Shown here: positions 42,229-51,333 of the stretch, piece after piece
How the letters are laid out: every line of letters starts with the position of its first letter
How positions within the stretch are numbered: position 1 is the stretch's first letter
Assembly (NCBI RefSeq): GCF_000373365.1
Contig: NZ_KB891216.1
Location: 1 to 64,000, forward strand
Direction of reading: 5' to 3'
DNA: 64,000 bases
DNA from: Parafrankia discariae
Lineage (GTDB): Bacteria; Actinomycetota; Actinomycetes; Frankiales; Frankiaceae
Notes under the pieces: generated by a model
Databases searched by the model: none
Seen by the model: the letters and a program-made list of their open reading frames with translations, nothing else
Told to the model about the DNA's origin: nothing
Position numbers and translations under genes: made by a program

Positions 42229-42765
42229 GTGAGCACGCTGGTGGCCGGCGTCGGCAACATCCTGCTCGGTGACGACGGCTTCGGCGTGCAGGTCGCCCGT
42301 CATCTGCGGCGCACCGGCCCACCGCCGCGGGTGACCGTCGCCGACTACGGGACCAGCGGGCTGCACCTCGCCTTCGACCTGTGCTCCGGCGGTTACTCGG
42401 CGGTGGTGCTCGTCGACACGCTCGGGCGCGGGTACGAACCGGGAACGGTGTCCCTCGTGGACCTGACCGACGTGCGGGCGCCGTCCGACGTCGACGCGCA
42501 CGGGATGCGCCCGGACGCCGTCCTCGACCTGGTCGGCACGCTCGGCGGGCATCTCGACCGAGTGCTGCTGGTCGGTTGCGAGCCGGCCTCGGTGGATCAC
42601 CGGGTCGGGCTCTCGCCGCCGGTGGCGGCGGCCGTCGAGCCGGCGGCGCGCCTCGTCCGGTCGGTCGTCTCCGGTCACCCGCCGACGGGCGCCGGCGACC
42701 GGCCCGGACCTGACGGCCCGCCCGAGATCGCGGTCGGGCGGATCGAAACCCGACGGGAGGAATGA
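42229..42765 (+). CDS. Hydrogenase maturation protease (HycI/HyaD family)
   Basis: 178 residues. 'VAGVGNILLGDDGFGVQVA' gives the first metal-binding acidic residue; 'DYGTSGLHLAFDL' and 'AVVLVDTLGRG' give the second. A later 'LLVGCEP' closes the fold. These proteases cut the C-terminal peptide of the large subunit after nickel insertion, here after His in 'CGVH'. The start is GTG 42229. The gene has a 20-residue Pro/Gly/Arg tail beyond the usual end. It sits between the unknown 464-residue gene and the small peptide gene. Confidence 0.9.
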   Translation: MSTLVAGVGNILLGDDGFGVQVARHLRRTGPPPRVTVADYGTSGLHLAFDLCSGGYSAVVLVDTLGRGYEPGTVSLVDLTDVRAPSDVDAHGMRPDAVLDLVGTLGGHLDRVLLVGCEPASVDHRVGLSPPVAAAVEPAARLVRSVVSGHPPTGAGDRPGPDGPPEIAVGRIETRREE

Positions 42766-42767
42766 TC

Positions 42768-42869
42768 ATGTCGCACTGGATGGTGTTCACAGCGGTCGTG
42801 CTGGGAGCCGGCGCCGCCGCCGTCATCGCCCCCGATCTCCGCCGGTATCTCGAGTTCAGCAGGATGTGA
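42768..42869 (+). CDS. 33-residue membrane peptide in the hydrogenase operon
   Basis: ATG 42768 has a strong GGGAGG 9 bases upstream (42755-42760), and the frame runs 33 codons to TGA 42867. The peptide 'MSHWMVFTAVVLGAGAAAV' continues 'IAPDLRRYLEFSRM': one TM-length hydrophobic segment followed by a short basic/amphipathic tail. It is too short for usual gene calls. It ends 5 bases before the HypC start (42875), between the protease gene and hypC. The sequence and Shine-Dalgarno support translation. It might anchor the hydrogenase or an electron acceptor to the membrane; this is inference. Confidence 0.72.
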   Translation: MSHWMVFTAVVLGAGAAAVIAPDLRRYLEFSRM

Positions 42870-42874
42870 TCGGA

Positions 42875-43147
42875 GTGTGTCTCGGCATTCCGGGTGAGGT
42901 CGTGGAGATCCGACCGGACCGCCCGGACATCGCGACGGTGGACGTCAGCGGGGTGCGACGGGCGATCAACATCGGGCTGCTCGACGAGCGTCCGCCGCAC
43001 CCCGGGGACTGGGTCCTCATCCACGTCGGGTTCGCCCTCTCCCTGATCGACGAGGCCGAGGCGCGCGCGGCGCTGGACTTCCTCACCGGAATCGGGCGCG
43101 CCTACGACGACGAGCTGGCCGCGCTGCGCGCCTCATCCATCGACTAG
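42875..43147 (+). CDS. hypC: HypC hydrogenase maturation chaperone
   Basis: 90 residues starting Met-Cys-Leu-Gly-Ile-Pro-Gly, the HypC signature whose N-terminal Cys carries the Fe(CN)2CO unit with HypD. Start chosen at GTG 42875 because it gives Met-Cys; a GTG three codons upstream would bury the Cys. 'HPGDWVLIHVGFALSLIDEAEA' matches the family barrel and helix. It is an early gene of the hyp block, followed after 69 bases by HypD. Confidence 0.9.
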   Translation: MCLGIPGEVVEIRPDRPDIATVDVSGVRRAINIGLLDERPPHPGDWVLIHVGFALSLIDEAEARAALDFLTGIGRAYDDELAALRASSID

Positions 43148-43216
43148 CACGGTCCATCGGCCGGCACGGGCGACGGGCCACGCGGGGCGGCGATCGACCA
43201 CGGAGAGGCGGAGGAG

Positions 43217-44353
43217 ATGCGCTTCGTCGACGAGTACCGGGACGCGGGCACCGCACGGGCGCTGTCCGCCCGGATCGCCGGGCTCTGCGAGCCGGGCCGG
43301 GCCTACGCGTTCATGGAGGTGTGCGGCGGGCACACGCACACGATCTACAAGCACGGACTGGAGGACCACCTGCCACCGGCGGTCTCGCTGGTGCACGGGC
43401 CGGGCTGCCCGGTGTGCGTCATCCCGATGGGACGGGTCGACGACGCCATGCACATCGCCCGCCAGGACGGCGTCATCATGACCTCGTTCGGCGACATGAT
43501 GCGGGTGCCCGGCAGCCACGGCTCGTTCTTCGACGCCAACGCCGAGGGCACCGACATCCGGATGGTCTACTCGCCGCTGGACTCGCTGAAGATCGCGCGG
43601 GCGAACCCGGACCGGCGGGTCGTGTTCATGGCGATCGGCTTCGAGACGACGACGCCGTCCACCGCGCTGACGGTGCGGCGGGCGGCGGCCGAGGGGCTGC
43701 GGAACTTCTCGGTCTTCTGCAACCACATCACGATCGTGCCGGCGCTGCGGGCGATCCTGGACTCCCCCGACGTGCGCATCGACGGGTTCGTCGGCCCGGG
43801 ACACGTCTCGACGGTGATCGGCTGCCGGCCGTACGACTTCATCCCCCGCGACTACGGCCGGCCGCTGGTGGTCTCCGGGTTCGAGCCGCTGGACATCCTG
43901 CAGTCCATCCACCAGCTGCTGCGGCAGCTGCGCGACGGGCGTTGCGAGGTGGAGAACCAGTACACCCGGGTGGTGGCGGCCGCGGGCAACCCGGTCGCGC
44001 TCGCCGTGATCGACGAGGTGCTGGAGCCACGGCCGGACTTCGAGTGGCGCGGGCTGGGACGCATCCCGTGGTCGGCGATGCGGGTGCGGGAGCGGTACGC
44101 CGCCTTCGACGCCGAGCGGATCTTCGCCCCGCCGGGCGCCCGGGTCGAGGACCCGAAGGCCTGCCAGTGCGGCGAGGTGCTGACCGGGGTCATCAAGCCA
44201 TGGGAGTGCAAGGTCTTCGGCACCGGCTGCACCCCGGAGACGCCGATCGGCGCCTGCATGGTCTCCCCGGAGGGCGCCTGCGCGGCCTACTACAACTTCG
44301 GCCGCGCCCGGCACCGCGCCACCGGGCCCGCGAAGGAGCTGAGTCGCTCATGA
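43217..44353 (+). CDS. hypD: HypD hydrogenase maturation protein
   Basis: 378 residues. Visible motifs: 'MEVCGGHTHTIYKHG', 'HGPGCPVCV', 'SFGDMMRVPGS', 'GFETTTPSTA' and 'GPGHVSTVIG'. The cluster-binding C-terminal Cys set is in 'CQCGEVLTGVIKPWECKVFGTGCTP', given in pieces, followed by 'PIGACMVSPEGACAAYY'. HypD carries the [4Fe-4S] cluster and redox Cys that assemble the Fe(CN)2CO group with HypC. Start ATG 43217 with GGAGGCGGAGGAG upstream. It overlaps hypE by ATGA. Confidence 0.95.
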   Translation: MRFVDEYRDAGTARALSARIAGLCEPGRAYAFMEVCGGHTHTIYKHGLEDHLPPAVSLVHGPGCPVCVIPMGRVDDAMHIARQDGVIMTSFGDMMRVPGSHGSFFDANAEGTDIRMVYSPLDSLKIARANPDRRVVFMAIGFETTTPSTALTVRRAAAEGLRNFSVFCNHITIVPALRAILDSPDVRIDGFVGPGHVSTVIGCRPYDFIPRDYGRPLVVSGFEPLDILQSIHQLLRQLRDGRCEVENQYTRVVAAAGNPVALAVIDEVLEPRPDFEWRGLGRIPWSAMRVRERYAAFDAERIFAPPGARVEDPKACQCGEVLTGVIKPWECKVFGTGCTPETPIGACMVSPEGACAAYYNFGRARHRATGPAKELSRS

Positions 44354-45480
44354 CCACGACGAGGACGGCGGCCGGGACGAGAACCGCGGCCGATCGGAGC
44401 GAGAGCGGTGTCCTGGGCCGGGTCGAGGCCGCGCGGCGGCGCCGGCCGAAGCTGCGCGACACCCACATCACCTCGGCGCACGGCGCCGGCGGCAAGGCCA
44501 CCGCGACCCTCGTCGACGCCGTGTTCCTGGAAGAGCTGCGCAACCCGCTGCTGGAGCCGCTCGAGGACGCGGCGGTGTTCAGCGCCGACGGGACGCGCCT
44601 GGCGCTGACGACCGACTCGTTCGTCGTGACCCCGCTGTTCTTCCCCGGTGGTGACATCGGTGACCTCGCCGTGAACGGCACGGTCAACGACCTGGCGGTC
44701 GCCGGGGCGTGTCCGCTGCACCTGGCCTGCGCGGTCATCCTCGAGGAGGGGCTGGCCGTCGACGACCTGCGCCGGATCGTGGCGTCGATGGCCCGCGCGG
44801 CCACCGACGCGGGGGTGTCGATCGTCACCGGGGACACGAAGGTCGTCCAGCGCGGGCGCGCCGACGGCTGCTACGTCACGACCACCGGGGTCGGGCTCGT
44901 GCCGGCGGACGTCCACCTGGGAGCCGCGCGGGCCCGACCGGGCGACACCGTCCTGGTCACCGGGCCGATCGGCGACCACGGGATCACGGTGCTGCTGGCC
45001 CGCGGTGAGCTCGACATCAGCGCGGACGTCACCTCCGACACCGCCTCGCTGGCCGGGCTGACGTCCCGGCTGCTGACCGCGGTCGGCGCGCCGGCGGACG
45101 GTCCGGGGGTGCGGGCGATGCGCGACGCGACCCGCGGCGGGGTGGCGACGATCCTCAACGAGGTCGCGACCGCCGCCGGTGTCGGGGTGATCGTCGACGA
45201 GGACGCGGTGCCGGTGCGGCCCACCGTGCGCGGCGCCTGCGAGCTGCTCGGTCTCGACCCGCTGTACGTGGCCTGCGAGGGCCGGATGGTGGTCGTCGTC
45301 GCCGCGGAGGCGACGGAGGCGGCGCTGGCGGCGCTGCGCTCGCACCCGCTGGGCGTGGACGCGGCGGTGATCGGGCGGATCGCCGACGACCCACCGGGCA
45401 TGGTGCTGCTCAACACCGCGTTCGGCGGGACCCGCATCGTCGACCTGCTGGTCGGCGACCCGCTGCCGCGGATCTGCTGA
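44350..45480 (+). CDS. hypE: HypE carbamoyl dehydratase
   Basis: 376 residues: an N-terminal tail of about 35 residues, then the PurM-like ATPase body ('HGAGGKATATLVD', 'LALTTDSFVVTPLFFPGGDIG', 'VTGDTKVV', 'DATRGGVATILNE') and the C-terminal 'PRIC'. The terminal Cys is the carbamoyl/cyanide carrier, converting carbamoyl transferred by HypF into thiocyanate. The Arg-rich N-terminal extension is longer than in E. coli HypE. Translationally coupled to HypD. Confidence 0.95.
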   Translation: MTTTRTAAGTRTAADRSESGVLGRVEAARRRRPKLRDTHITSAHGAGGKATATLVDAVFLEELRNPLLEPLEDAAVFSADGTRLALTTDSFVVTPLFFPGGDIGDLAVNGTVNDLAVAGACPLHLACAVILEEGLAVDDLRRIVASMARAATDAGVSIVTGDTKVVQRGRADGCYVTTTGVGLVPADVHLGAARARPGDTVLVTGPIGDHGITVLLARGELDISADVTSDTASLAGLTSRLLTAVGAPADGPGVRAMRDATRGGVATILNEVATAAGVGVIVDEDAVPVRPTVRGACELLGLDPLYVACEGRMVVVVAAEATEAALAALRSHPLGVDAAVIGRIADDPPGMVLLNTAFGGTRIVDLLVGDPLPRIC

Positions 45481-45497
45481 CCGGGCCGGCGGCAGCG

Positions 45498-45830
45498 GTG
45501 CACGAGCTCTCGGTCACCGTCGAACTGGTCGACATGGTCGCCCGGCGGGTCCCGGACGACGTCCGGGTGACCCGGGTGGCCCTCGAGGTCGGGCGGCTGT
45601 CCGGGGTGATGACCTCGCCGCTGCGCTTCTGCTTCGACCTGGTCGCCGCCGGGACGTCGCTCGACGGCGCCCGGCTCGACATCGCCGAGCCGCCCGGGCG
45701 GGGCCACTGCCGGCGGTGCGGGGCGGACGTCGACCTGCCGGACCTGCTCACGCCGTGTGGCTGCGGGAGCCGCGAGATCGAGCTGACCGGCGGTGAGCAG
45801 GTCCGGATCACCGCCGTCGAGGTGCGCTGA
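45498..45830 (+). CDS. hypA: HypA nickel chaperone
   Basis: 110 residues starting 'MHELSVTVELV', where His2 and Glu3 are nickel ligands. The zinc site is formed by 'HCRRCGADVDL' and 'CGCGSREIEL'. HypA delivers nickel to the large subunit with HypB. GTG 45498 is the start that gives Met-His-Glu. 17 bases after hypE and 93 before HypB. Confidence 0.93.
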   Translation: MHELSVTVELVDMVARRVPDDVRVTRVALEVGRLSGVMTSPLRFCFDLVAAGTSLDGARLDIAEPPGRGHCRRCGADVDLPDLLTPCGCGSREIELTGGEQVRITAVEVR

Positions 45831-45923
45831 CGCCCGGTGGCAGCGGTGGCCGAGCGGGTCGGACGGGAGCCGCTGGCGGGAGCCCTGATCGAGCGGGAGG
45901 ACTGTGGGAGCGGAGGTGGCCTG

Positions 45924-46682
45924 ATGTGCGGTACCTGCGGCTGTGGCAGCCAGGAGGCGACCGTCTCCTCGGCGACGGCGGCACCGGCGAGAACCACGGA
46001 GCCGGCCGGAACGCGGACGCTGCGGCTGGAGCTGGACGTGCTGGCGCGCAACACTGAGTCAGCGGAGGACAACCGGGCATGGCTGGCGGCCCGGCGGGTG
46101 TCGGCCGTCAACCTGATGAGCTCGCCGGGCGCGGGCAAGACGACGCTGCTGGAGCACACGATCCGCGCCGTCGCGGGGACTGTCACCTGCGCCGTCATCG
46201 AAGGCGACCAGGAGACACCGCTGGACGCCGAGCGCATCCGCGCCACCGGTGCCCGCGCCGTCCAGGTGAACACCGGCACCGGCTGTCATCTGGAGGCGGC
46301 GACGGTCGGGCGGGCCCTGCGGGAGCTGGACCCGCCGCCCGGGGCGGTGGTGCTGATCGAGAACGTCGGCAACCTGGTCTGCCCGGGGCTGTTCGACCTC
46401 GGGGAGTCCGCCCGGGTGGTGCTCGCCTCGGTCACCGAGGGCGAGGACAAGCCCAGCAAGTACCCGCACATGTACCGGGTCGCCGACCTGGTCCTGCTCA
46501 CCAAGGTCGACCTGCTGCCCTACCTGGCCTTCGACGGCGACCTGTTCGCCGGGTCCGTACGGCTGGTCAACCCGTCCGCCCCGGTGCTGCCGGTGTCGGC
46601 GACCGCCGGCACCGGGCTCACCGACTGGTACGACTGGCTGCGCGCGCGATCAGGCCCGCCGGCCACCGGCGGCCCGTCCTGA
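45924..46682 (+). CDS. hypB: HypB nickel-inserting GTPase
   Basis: 252 residues. The N-terminus 'MCGTCGCG' carries the high-affinity nickel motif; there is no His-rich stretch. G-domain motifs: P-loop 'SSPGAGKTTLLE', 'EGDQETPLDAERI', 'NTGTGCHLEA', 'LIENVGNLVCPGLFDLGE' and 'LLTKVDLLPY'. Start ATG 45924 chosen because GGAGG ends seven bases upstream and the Cys motif must be at the N-terminus; a longer frame from 45837 does not fit. Last plus-strand gene of the operon. Confidence 0.93.
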   Translation: MCGTCGCGSQEATVSSATAAPARTTEPAGTRTLRLELDVLARNTESAEDNRAWLAARRVSAVNLMSSPGAGKTTLLEHTIRAVAGTVTCAVIEGDQETPLDAERIRATGARAVQVNTGTGCHLEAATVGRALRELDPPPGAVVLIENVGNLVCPGLFDLGESARVVLASVTEGEDKPSKYPHMYRVADLVLLTKVDLLPYLAFDGDLFAGSVRLVNPSAPVLPVSATAGTGLTDWYDWLRARSGPPATGGPS

Positions 46683-46763
46683 TTCACCCCGCTCCCTGTT
46701 CTCGCCGCCCAGCCCTGGAGCCCGCCGCTTCTGGAGCTCGGCTCCTCGCCGTTTGATTTCCTT

Positions 46764-46813
46764 CTCGCCGTTTCAGGCAGAGTTTCCCGCCAATTTCGCC
46801 CAGAAACGGCGAG
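46764..46813. terminator. Possible long-loop inverted repeat after hypB
   Basis: CTCGCCGTTT (46764-46773) is the reverse complement of AAACGGCGAG (46804-46813) across 30 bases. A further copy of CTCGCCGTTT lies at 46745-46754. The region separates hypB from the convergent hypF and could be a weak terminator. Confidence 0.35.
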
Positions 46814-46922
46814 CAGGATGCCAAATGGCGAGTAGACCGGCCCGGCGCGCGGGACTTTTGTTCCGGTGCGCACGGCTTTGTTCGGTGCGGTTTCGTCCGG
46901 TTCCGTGCGCACCGCCGGTCGG

Positions 46923-49446
46923 TCAGGTGCGCCGCTGGCCGCGGGCGTTCGCGACCACCGCCTGACCGAGGCTGATCCCGCCGTCGTTGCAGGGCACCCG
47001 GGAGTGGGTCAGGACGGTGAAGCCCCGGTCGACCAGCCCGTCCACGATCTCACCGAGCAGCCGCAGGTTGCCGAAGACCCCGCCGGAGAGCGCCACCGTT
47101 CCCGCCGTTCCCGCCGTTCCCGCCGGGAGCCCCGGAATGCCCGGGCCGCTCGGCGCCGCGGGGAGTCGGTCGTACAGGGCGACGCAGGTGTCGACGGTGA
47201 GCCCGGCCAGCGTGCTGTGGAAGCGGGCGGCGATCACCGCGGGGTCGACGCGCTCACGCAGGTCGTCCACGACGCCACGGATGAGATCGGCCCCCGGCAG
47301 TCGCAGCCCGCCCCCTGACGGCCCAGCACCACCCTCGGACGGCATGGCACCACCCTCGGACGGCGGCCCGGCACCACCGCCTGGCGGCACAGCACCGCCG
47401 CCCGGCGACAGAAGGCCGGCGCCCGGCGCCGGGATGCTCGCCGGGTAGCGGCCGTAGTCGCCGGGGGCGGCGATCCGCTCCAGCTCGACGGCGGCCTGGC
47501 CCTCGTAAGTGATCGTGTCCCGGACGCCGACGAGGGCGGCGACCGCGTCGAAGAGCCGTCCGACGCTGCTGGTCAGCGGGGCGCCCACCGGGGACGGGGC
47601 GGTACCGGCGCCGGCCAGGGCGGTGACCGCGGCCCAGCGGTCGGCGTTGCGGCGGGCGACCGCGAGGCGCTCCTGGTCGTCGACGCCGGCGGCGAGCAGG
47701 TGGGCGGCGGCCATCCGCCACGGGGCCCGGACCGCGGCCGCGCCCCCGGGCATCGGGACGGGCGCGAGATGCGCGAGCCGGGTGAAGCCGGCCAGGTCGG
47801 CCCACAGGAACTCGCCGCCCCACAGGGTGCCGTCCGGGCCGTAGCCGAGGCCGTCGAAGGCGACACCGAGCACCGGGCCGGGCTGGCCGTTGTCCGCCAG
47901 GCAGGAGGCGATGTGCGCGTGGTGGTGCTGCACGCCGACGACCGGCAGGTCCTGCTCCAGCGCCCACTTCGTGGACAGGTACTCCGGGTGCAGGTCGTGC
48001 GCGACCAACTCGGGCGAGATGTCGAACAGCCGGCGCAGATGGTCGATCCCGCCGACGAACGACCGCAGCGTCTCGTGGTTCTCCAGGTCCCCGATGTGGC
48101 CGGACAGGTACGCCCGCCGCCCCGCCGCCAGGCACACGGTGTTCTTCAGCTCGGCCCCGCAGGCCAGCACCGGCCGGTGGACGTCCCAGGGCAGCGCCAG
48201 CGGTTCCGGGGCGTAGCCGCGGGAGCGGCGCACGAGGGTCTCCCGGCCGCGCACCGACCGGGCCACCGAGTCGTCGAGCCTGGTGTGGATGGCGCGGTCG
48301 TGGGTGAGGAAGCCGTCCGCGACCGGGCGCAGCGCGGCGAACGCCTCGTCGTCGCGGTACACGATCGGCTCGTCGGAGATGTTGCCGCTGGTCAGCACGA
48401 TCGGACCGGGCAGCAGGCCGAGCAGGAGGTGATGCAGCGGCGTGTAGGGCAGCATCAGGCCGAGCGTCTCGGTGCCCGGTGCCACCGACGGGGCGACCCG
48501 CCCGGCGCGCCGACAGCGCTCGACCAGGACGATCGGCCGGCGCCGTCCGGTGAGCAGGACGCGGGCGGTGGGGTCGAGGCAGCACATCTCCTCGACGGTC
48601 GCCAGGTCGCGCACCATGACGGCGAACGGCTTGGCGTCCCGGTGCTTGCGCCGGCGCAGGGCCGCCACCGCGGACTCGTCCGCGGCGAGCACGGCCAGGT
48701 GGTAGCCGCCCAGTCCCTTCACCGCGAGGATCCCGCCGGCCCGCAGCAGCCCCGCGGCCCGCTCCAGCGGCCCGGCGGACGCCGGCGCCGCGGCGCCGGG
48801 GGGCTCGAACACGGCGGACTCGAACACGGTGGGCGCGCAGGCGGTGGGCTGGAAGCTGAGGGTGGGGCCGCAGTCCGGGCAGCACACCGGCTGGGCGTGG
48901 AAGCGGCGGTCGGCCGGGTCCTCGTACTCCGCCCGGCAGCGCGCGCACATCCGGAACCCCGCCATCGTCGTGGCCGGCCGGTCGTAGGGGACGTCCCGGA
49001 TGATCGTGAACCGGGGGCCGCAGTTGGTGCAGTTGATGAACGGGTAGCGGTAGCGCCGGTCGGCCGGGTCGGCGAGCTCGGCCAGGCAGTCCGCGCAGGT
49101 GGCGCTGTCCGCGCAGACCCGCGTCCGCGGCCCGGCTCCGCCGCGGGCCGGGTCGCTGGGGGCGATCCGGAACCCCGGCGCCACCGGCCCGGCTCCGGGC
49201 GGCGCGGGACCGCCGGAGACGTCCACGCTGTCGATCTGGGCGAGCAGCGGCGCCTCCTCGCGCAGCGCGGCCAGGAACGCGGCGATGTCCGGGGCGGCGC
49301 CGTCCAGCGCGATGTGGACGCCCTCAGCGTCGTTGGCGACCTGGCCGCTCAGACCGAGCCGGGTGGCCAGCCCGTAGACGAAAGGGCCGGAAACCGACGC
49401 CCTGCACGATTCCGGTCACCTCGACCTCGACCTGCTCTCGCGTCAT
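46923..49446 (-). CDS. hypF: HypF carbamoyltransferase, frameshifted in the acylphosphatase domain
   Basis: The intact reading frame 46923-49226 and onward gives the zinc fingers ('CADCLAEL', 'CTNCGPRF', 'CARCRAEY', 'CCPDCGPTLSF'), the YrdC domain ('GGILAVKGLGGYHLA') and the Kae1-like domain ('VQHHHAHIASCL', 'VALSGGVFGN'). The acylphosphatase domain starts at ATG 49446 and reads 'VTGIVQGVGFRPF' but then leaves frame: 'GGCCCTTTCGTC' contains one T too many for 'PFVYGLATRLGLSGQ', which is perfect in the +1 frame. Residues after the shift run into the rest of HypF. So either HypF lost function, a sequencing error exists at the A-run 49381-49383, or an N-truncated HypF is made from GTG 49226. Genes hypA-E read normally. 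Confidence 0.85.
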
Positions 49447-49464
49447 CCATCCAGTCTCGTCTAT

Positions 49465-51192
49465 TCAGCCGGACTCGCCCACTCGTCCGGTCTCACCCAC
49501 GGTCTCGCCCAGCGGACGGCCGAAGGCGTCCCCGAAGACGAGTTCCTCGACCGGACGGCGCCGCAGGCTGCTCGGGAAACCACGCTCGGGATAGCCCACC
49601 GCGAGGTGCGCGGCGGTGGCGTAGCCGTCCGGGATGTCGAGCAGCTCGGCGATCTTCGGCTCGTCGGCGACCAGCAGCGTCGTCAGCGCGGTGGCCACCC
49701 CGGCGCCGCGCAGCGCGAGGCAGAGGTTCTGCACGATCGGGTAGACCGACGCCCCGCCGACGATGCTCAGCCGGTCGAGCTCGGTGTCGGTGGGATGCAG
49801 CGCCGTGAGCTTCGCGCACACCACGACCAGCACCGGGACGTCCGCCAGGGTGCGCGCGAAATGGTCGGCCTCGGTCGGCGTACCGATCCCGCGCTCGTCG
49901 AGGTAGGGCTGCCAGCGGGCCAGGTAGAGGTCGGCGAGCACCCGCCGGCGCTCCGGGTCGCGGACCACCACGAACCGGACCGGCTGCCGGTTCCCGCCCT
50001 GCGGGCCGAACCGGGCCGCGTCGAACGCGGCGACGAGGACGTCGTCGGGCACCGGGTCGGGCCGGAACCGCCGGCAGGTGCCCGTCGTGCGCATCGCGTG
50101 TGTCAGCTCCATGGGTCGATCCTGGTCGACGGCGCCGCCGGCGGCAGCGCCGTCAGCGGCGGTGGCGGGACCATCGCCGGCGGGATCGGCGGGATCGGCG
50201 GGATCGGCGGGATCGGCGGGGGCGGCGTCGAAGGAGACGTCGACCTGCTGGAAGCTCTTGAACTGCTCCGCCTGGGCGTACGCGGTGTACACCCGCCGGT
50301 CGGAGTCGGTGAGGACGACATCGTCCACGAACGGGGTGAGCAGCGCCCGGGGGTAGAGCCGACCGGCGCGCACCGTGTTGATCTCCATCGCGAACACGAT
50401 CACCGCGGAGAGGAGATACAACCAGGTGACGAGGCCCAGCACCAACGCGAACAGGCCGTACACCTGCGTACGTCCCTGCAGCTGGTACTGGAGGAGGTAG
50501 GTGCCGGCCGACTGGAGCAGCTGCCAGCCCAGGGCGGCGAGCGTGGCCCCGGGCAGGATCTGGCCGAACGACACCGACTTGACCGTCAGCAGCCGGAAGG
50601 CGACCAGGATCAGCCCGGTGTTCCCGGCGATACCCAGCACCACCGCGAGGATCTGCGCCCCGATGCCGAGGCCGGTACCCAGGTCGCCGGCCCGGGTGGT
50701 GATGGCCGACAGCAGCGTCGTCAGCACCACACCGAGCCCGAGCAGGCCGATGAGGCCGAAGCTGCGCACCCGGGCGAAGAACGGGTTCGGCCGGGAGCGC
50801 CGCGGCACCGCCCAGACCGTGTCCAGCGCGTTCCCGATCGCGCGGGCCACCCCCAGGCTGCCCCAGATGCTGCCGGCCACCCCGATCGCCACCGCCGCGG
50901 CGCTCCCGCGCAGCGCCTGGACGTCGCTGCGAAGCTGGTCACCGATGATCGGGAACTGGCTGAGCGCGGAGCTGACCACCTGCTCCTGGAGGTCGGGGTG
51001 CCCGGCGAGGACGAACCCGAGGCCGGTCGTGAGCAGCAGGAGCAGCGGGAACAGGGAGAGGAATCCGTAGAACGCGATCAGTGCGGCCAAGTAGCCGCCC
51101 TGGTCCTCCGCGAACTTGTAGATCACCGCGAGCGGGAACGCGATCCTCGGCCTGCTCTGCTGCGCCCGGTCCAGCCGAGCGCCGAGCGCCAT
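49465..51192 (-). CDS. BrkB/YihY-like membrane domain fused to a nitroreductase
   Basis: 575 residues. Residues about 15-300 form the BrkB/YihY fold (six TM; 'IYKFAEDQGGYLAALIAFYGFLSLFPLLLLL' in pieces, 'WGSLGVARAIGNALDTVW'). A linker of Asp-Pro-Ala repeats (9-bp DNA repeats) follows. Residues about 361-560 form a nitroreductase-like FMN domain ('MRTTGTCRRFRPDPVPDDVL', 'AARFGPQGGNRQPVRFVVV', 'LALRGAGVATALTT'). Start ATG 51192 has AGGAGG well placed. The nitroreductase could also start alone at ATG 50112 (AGGA upstream), so fusion versus two overlapping products is open. It starts a minus-strand gene next to hypF. Confidence 0.78.
   Translation of the reverse strand: MALGARLDRAQQSRPRIAFPLAVIYKFAEDQGGYLAALIAFYGFLSLFPLLLLLTTGLGFVLAGHPDLQEQVVSSALSQFPIIGDQLRSDVQALRGSAAAVAIGVAGSIWGSLGVARAIGNALDTVWAVPRRSRPNPFFARVRSFGLIGLLGLGVVLTTLLSAITTRAGDLGTGLGIGAQILAVVLGIAGNTGLILVAFRLLTVKSVSFGQILPGATLAALGWQLLQSAGTYLLQYQLQGRTQVYGLFALVLGLVTWLYLLSAVIVFAMEINTVRAGRLYPRALLTPFVDDVVLTDSDRRVYTAYAQAEQFKSFQQVDVSFDAAPADPADPADPADPAGDGPATAADGAAAGGAVDQDRPMELTHAMRTTGTCRRFRPDPVPDDVLVAAFDAARFGPQGGNRQPVRFVVVRDPERRRVLADLYLARWQPYLDERGIGTPTEADHFARTLADVPVLVVVCAKLTALHPTDTELDRLSIVGGASVYPIVQNLCLALRGAGVATALTTLLVADEPKIAELLDIPDGYATAAHLAVGYPERGFPSSLRRRPVEELVFGDAFGRPLGETVGETGRVGESG
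50182..50217. repeat. 9-bp tandem repeat in the membrane-nitroreductase linker
   Basis: GGGATCGGC occurs four times without gaps (50182-50190, 50191-50199, 50200-50208, 50209-50217). On the coding strand it makes a run of Asp-Pro-Ala. The repeat length is a multiple of 3, so slippage would change linker length without shifting frame. Confidence 0.85.
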
Positions 51193-51333
51193 CCCGCGCC
51201 TCCTCGTCTCGGCGCGCCGCGCCTCGCGACACACCGGTAAGAACACGACCTACTTCCGCGATCGTAGGGATGTATTCCACCGAAGCGGCGCGACGCACTC
51301 TGGATCTCCGGCCGGCGGCGGCCCGGCGGCCTG

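Noticed and set aside
46923-49226. HypF read as complete from GTG 49226
   Set aside because: The upstream frame encodes a classic acylphosphatase start that joins perfectly after one base is removed, so the gene is longer and frameshifted rather than naturally short.
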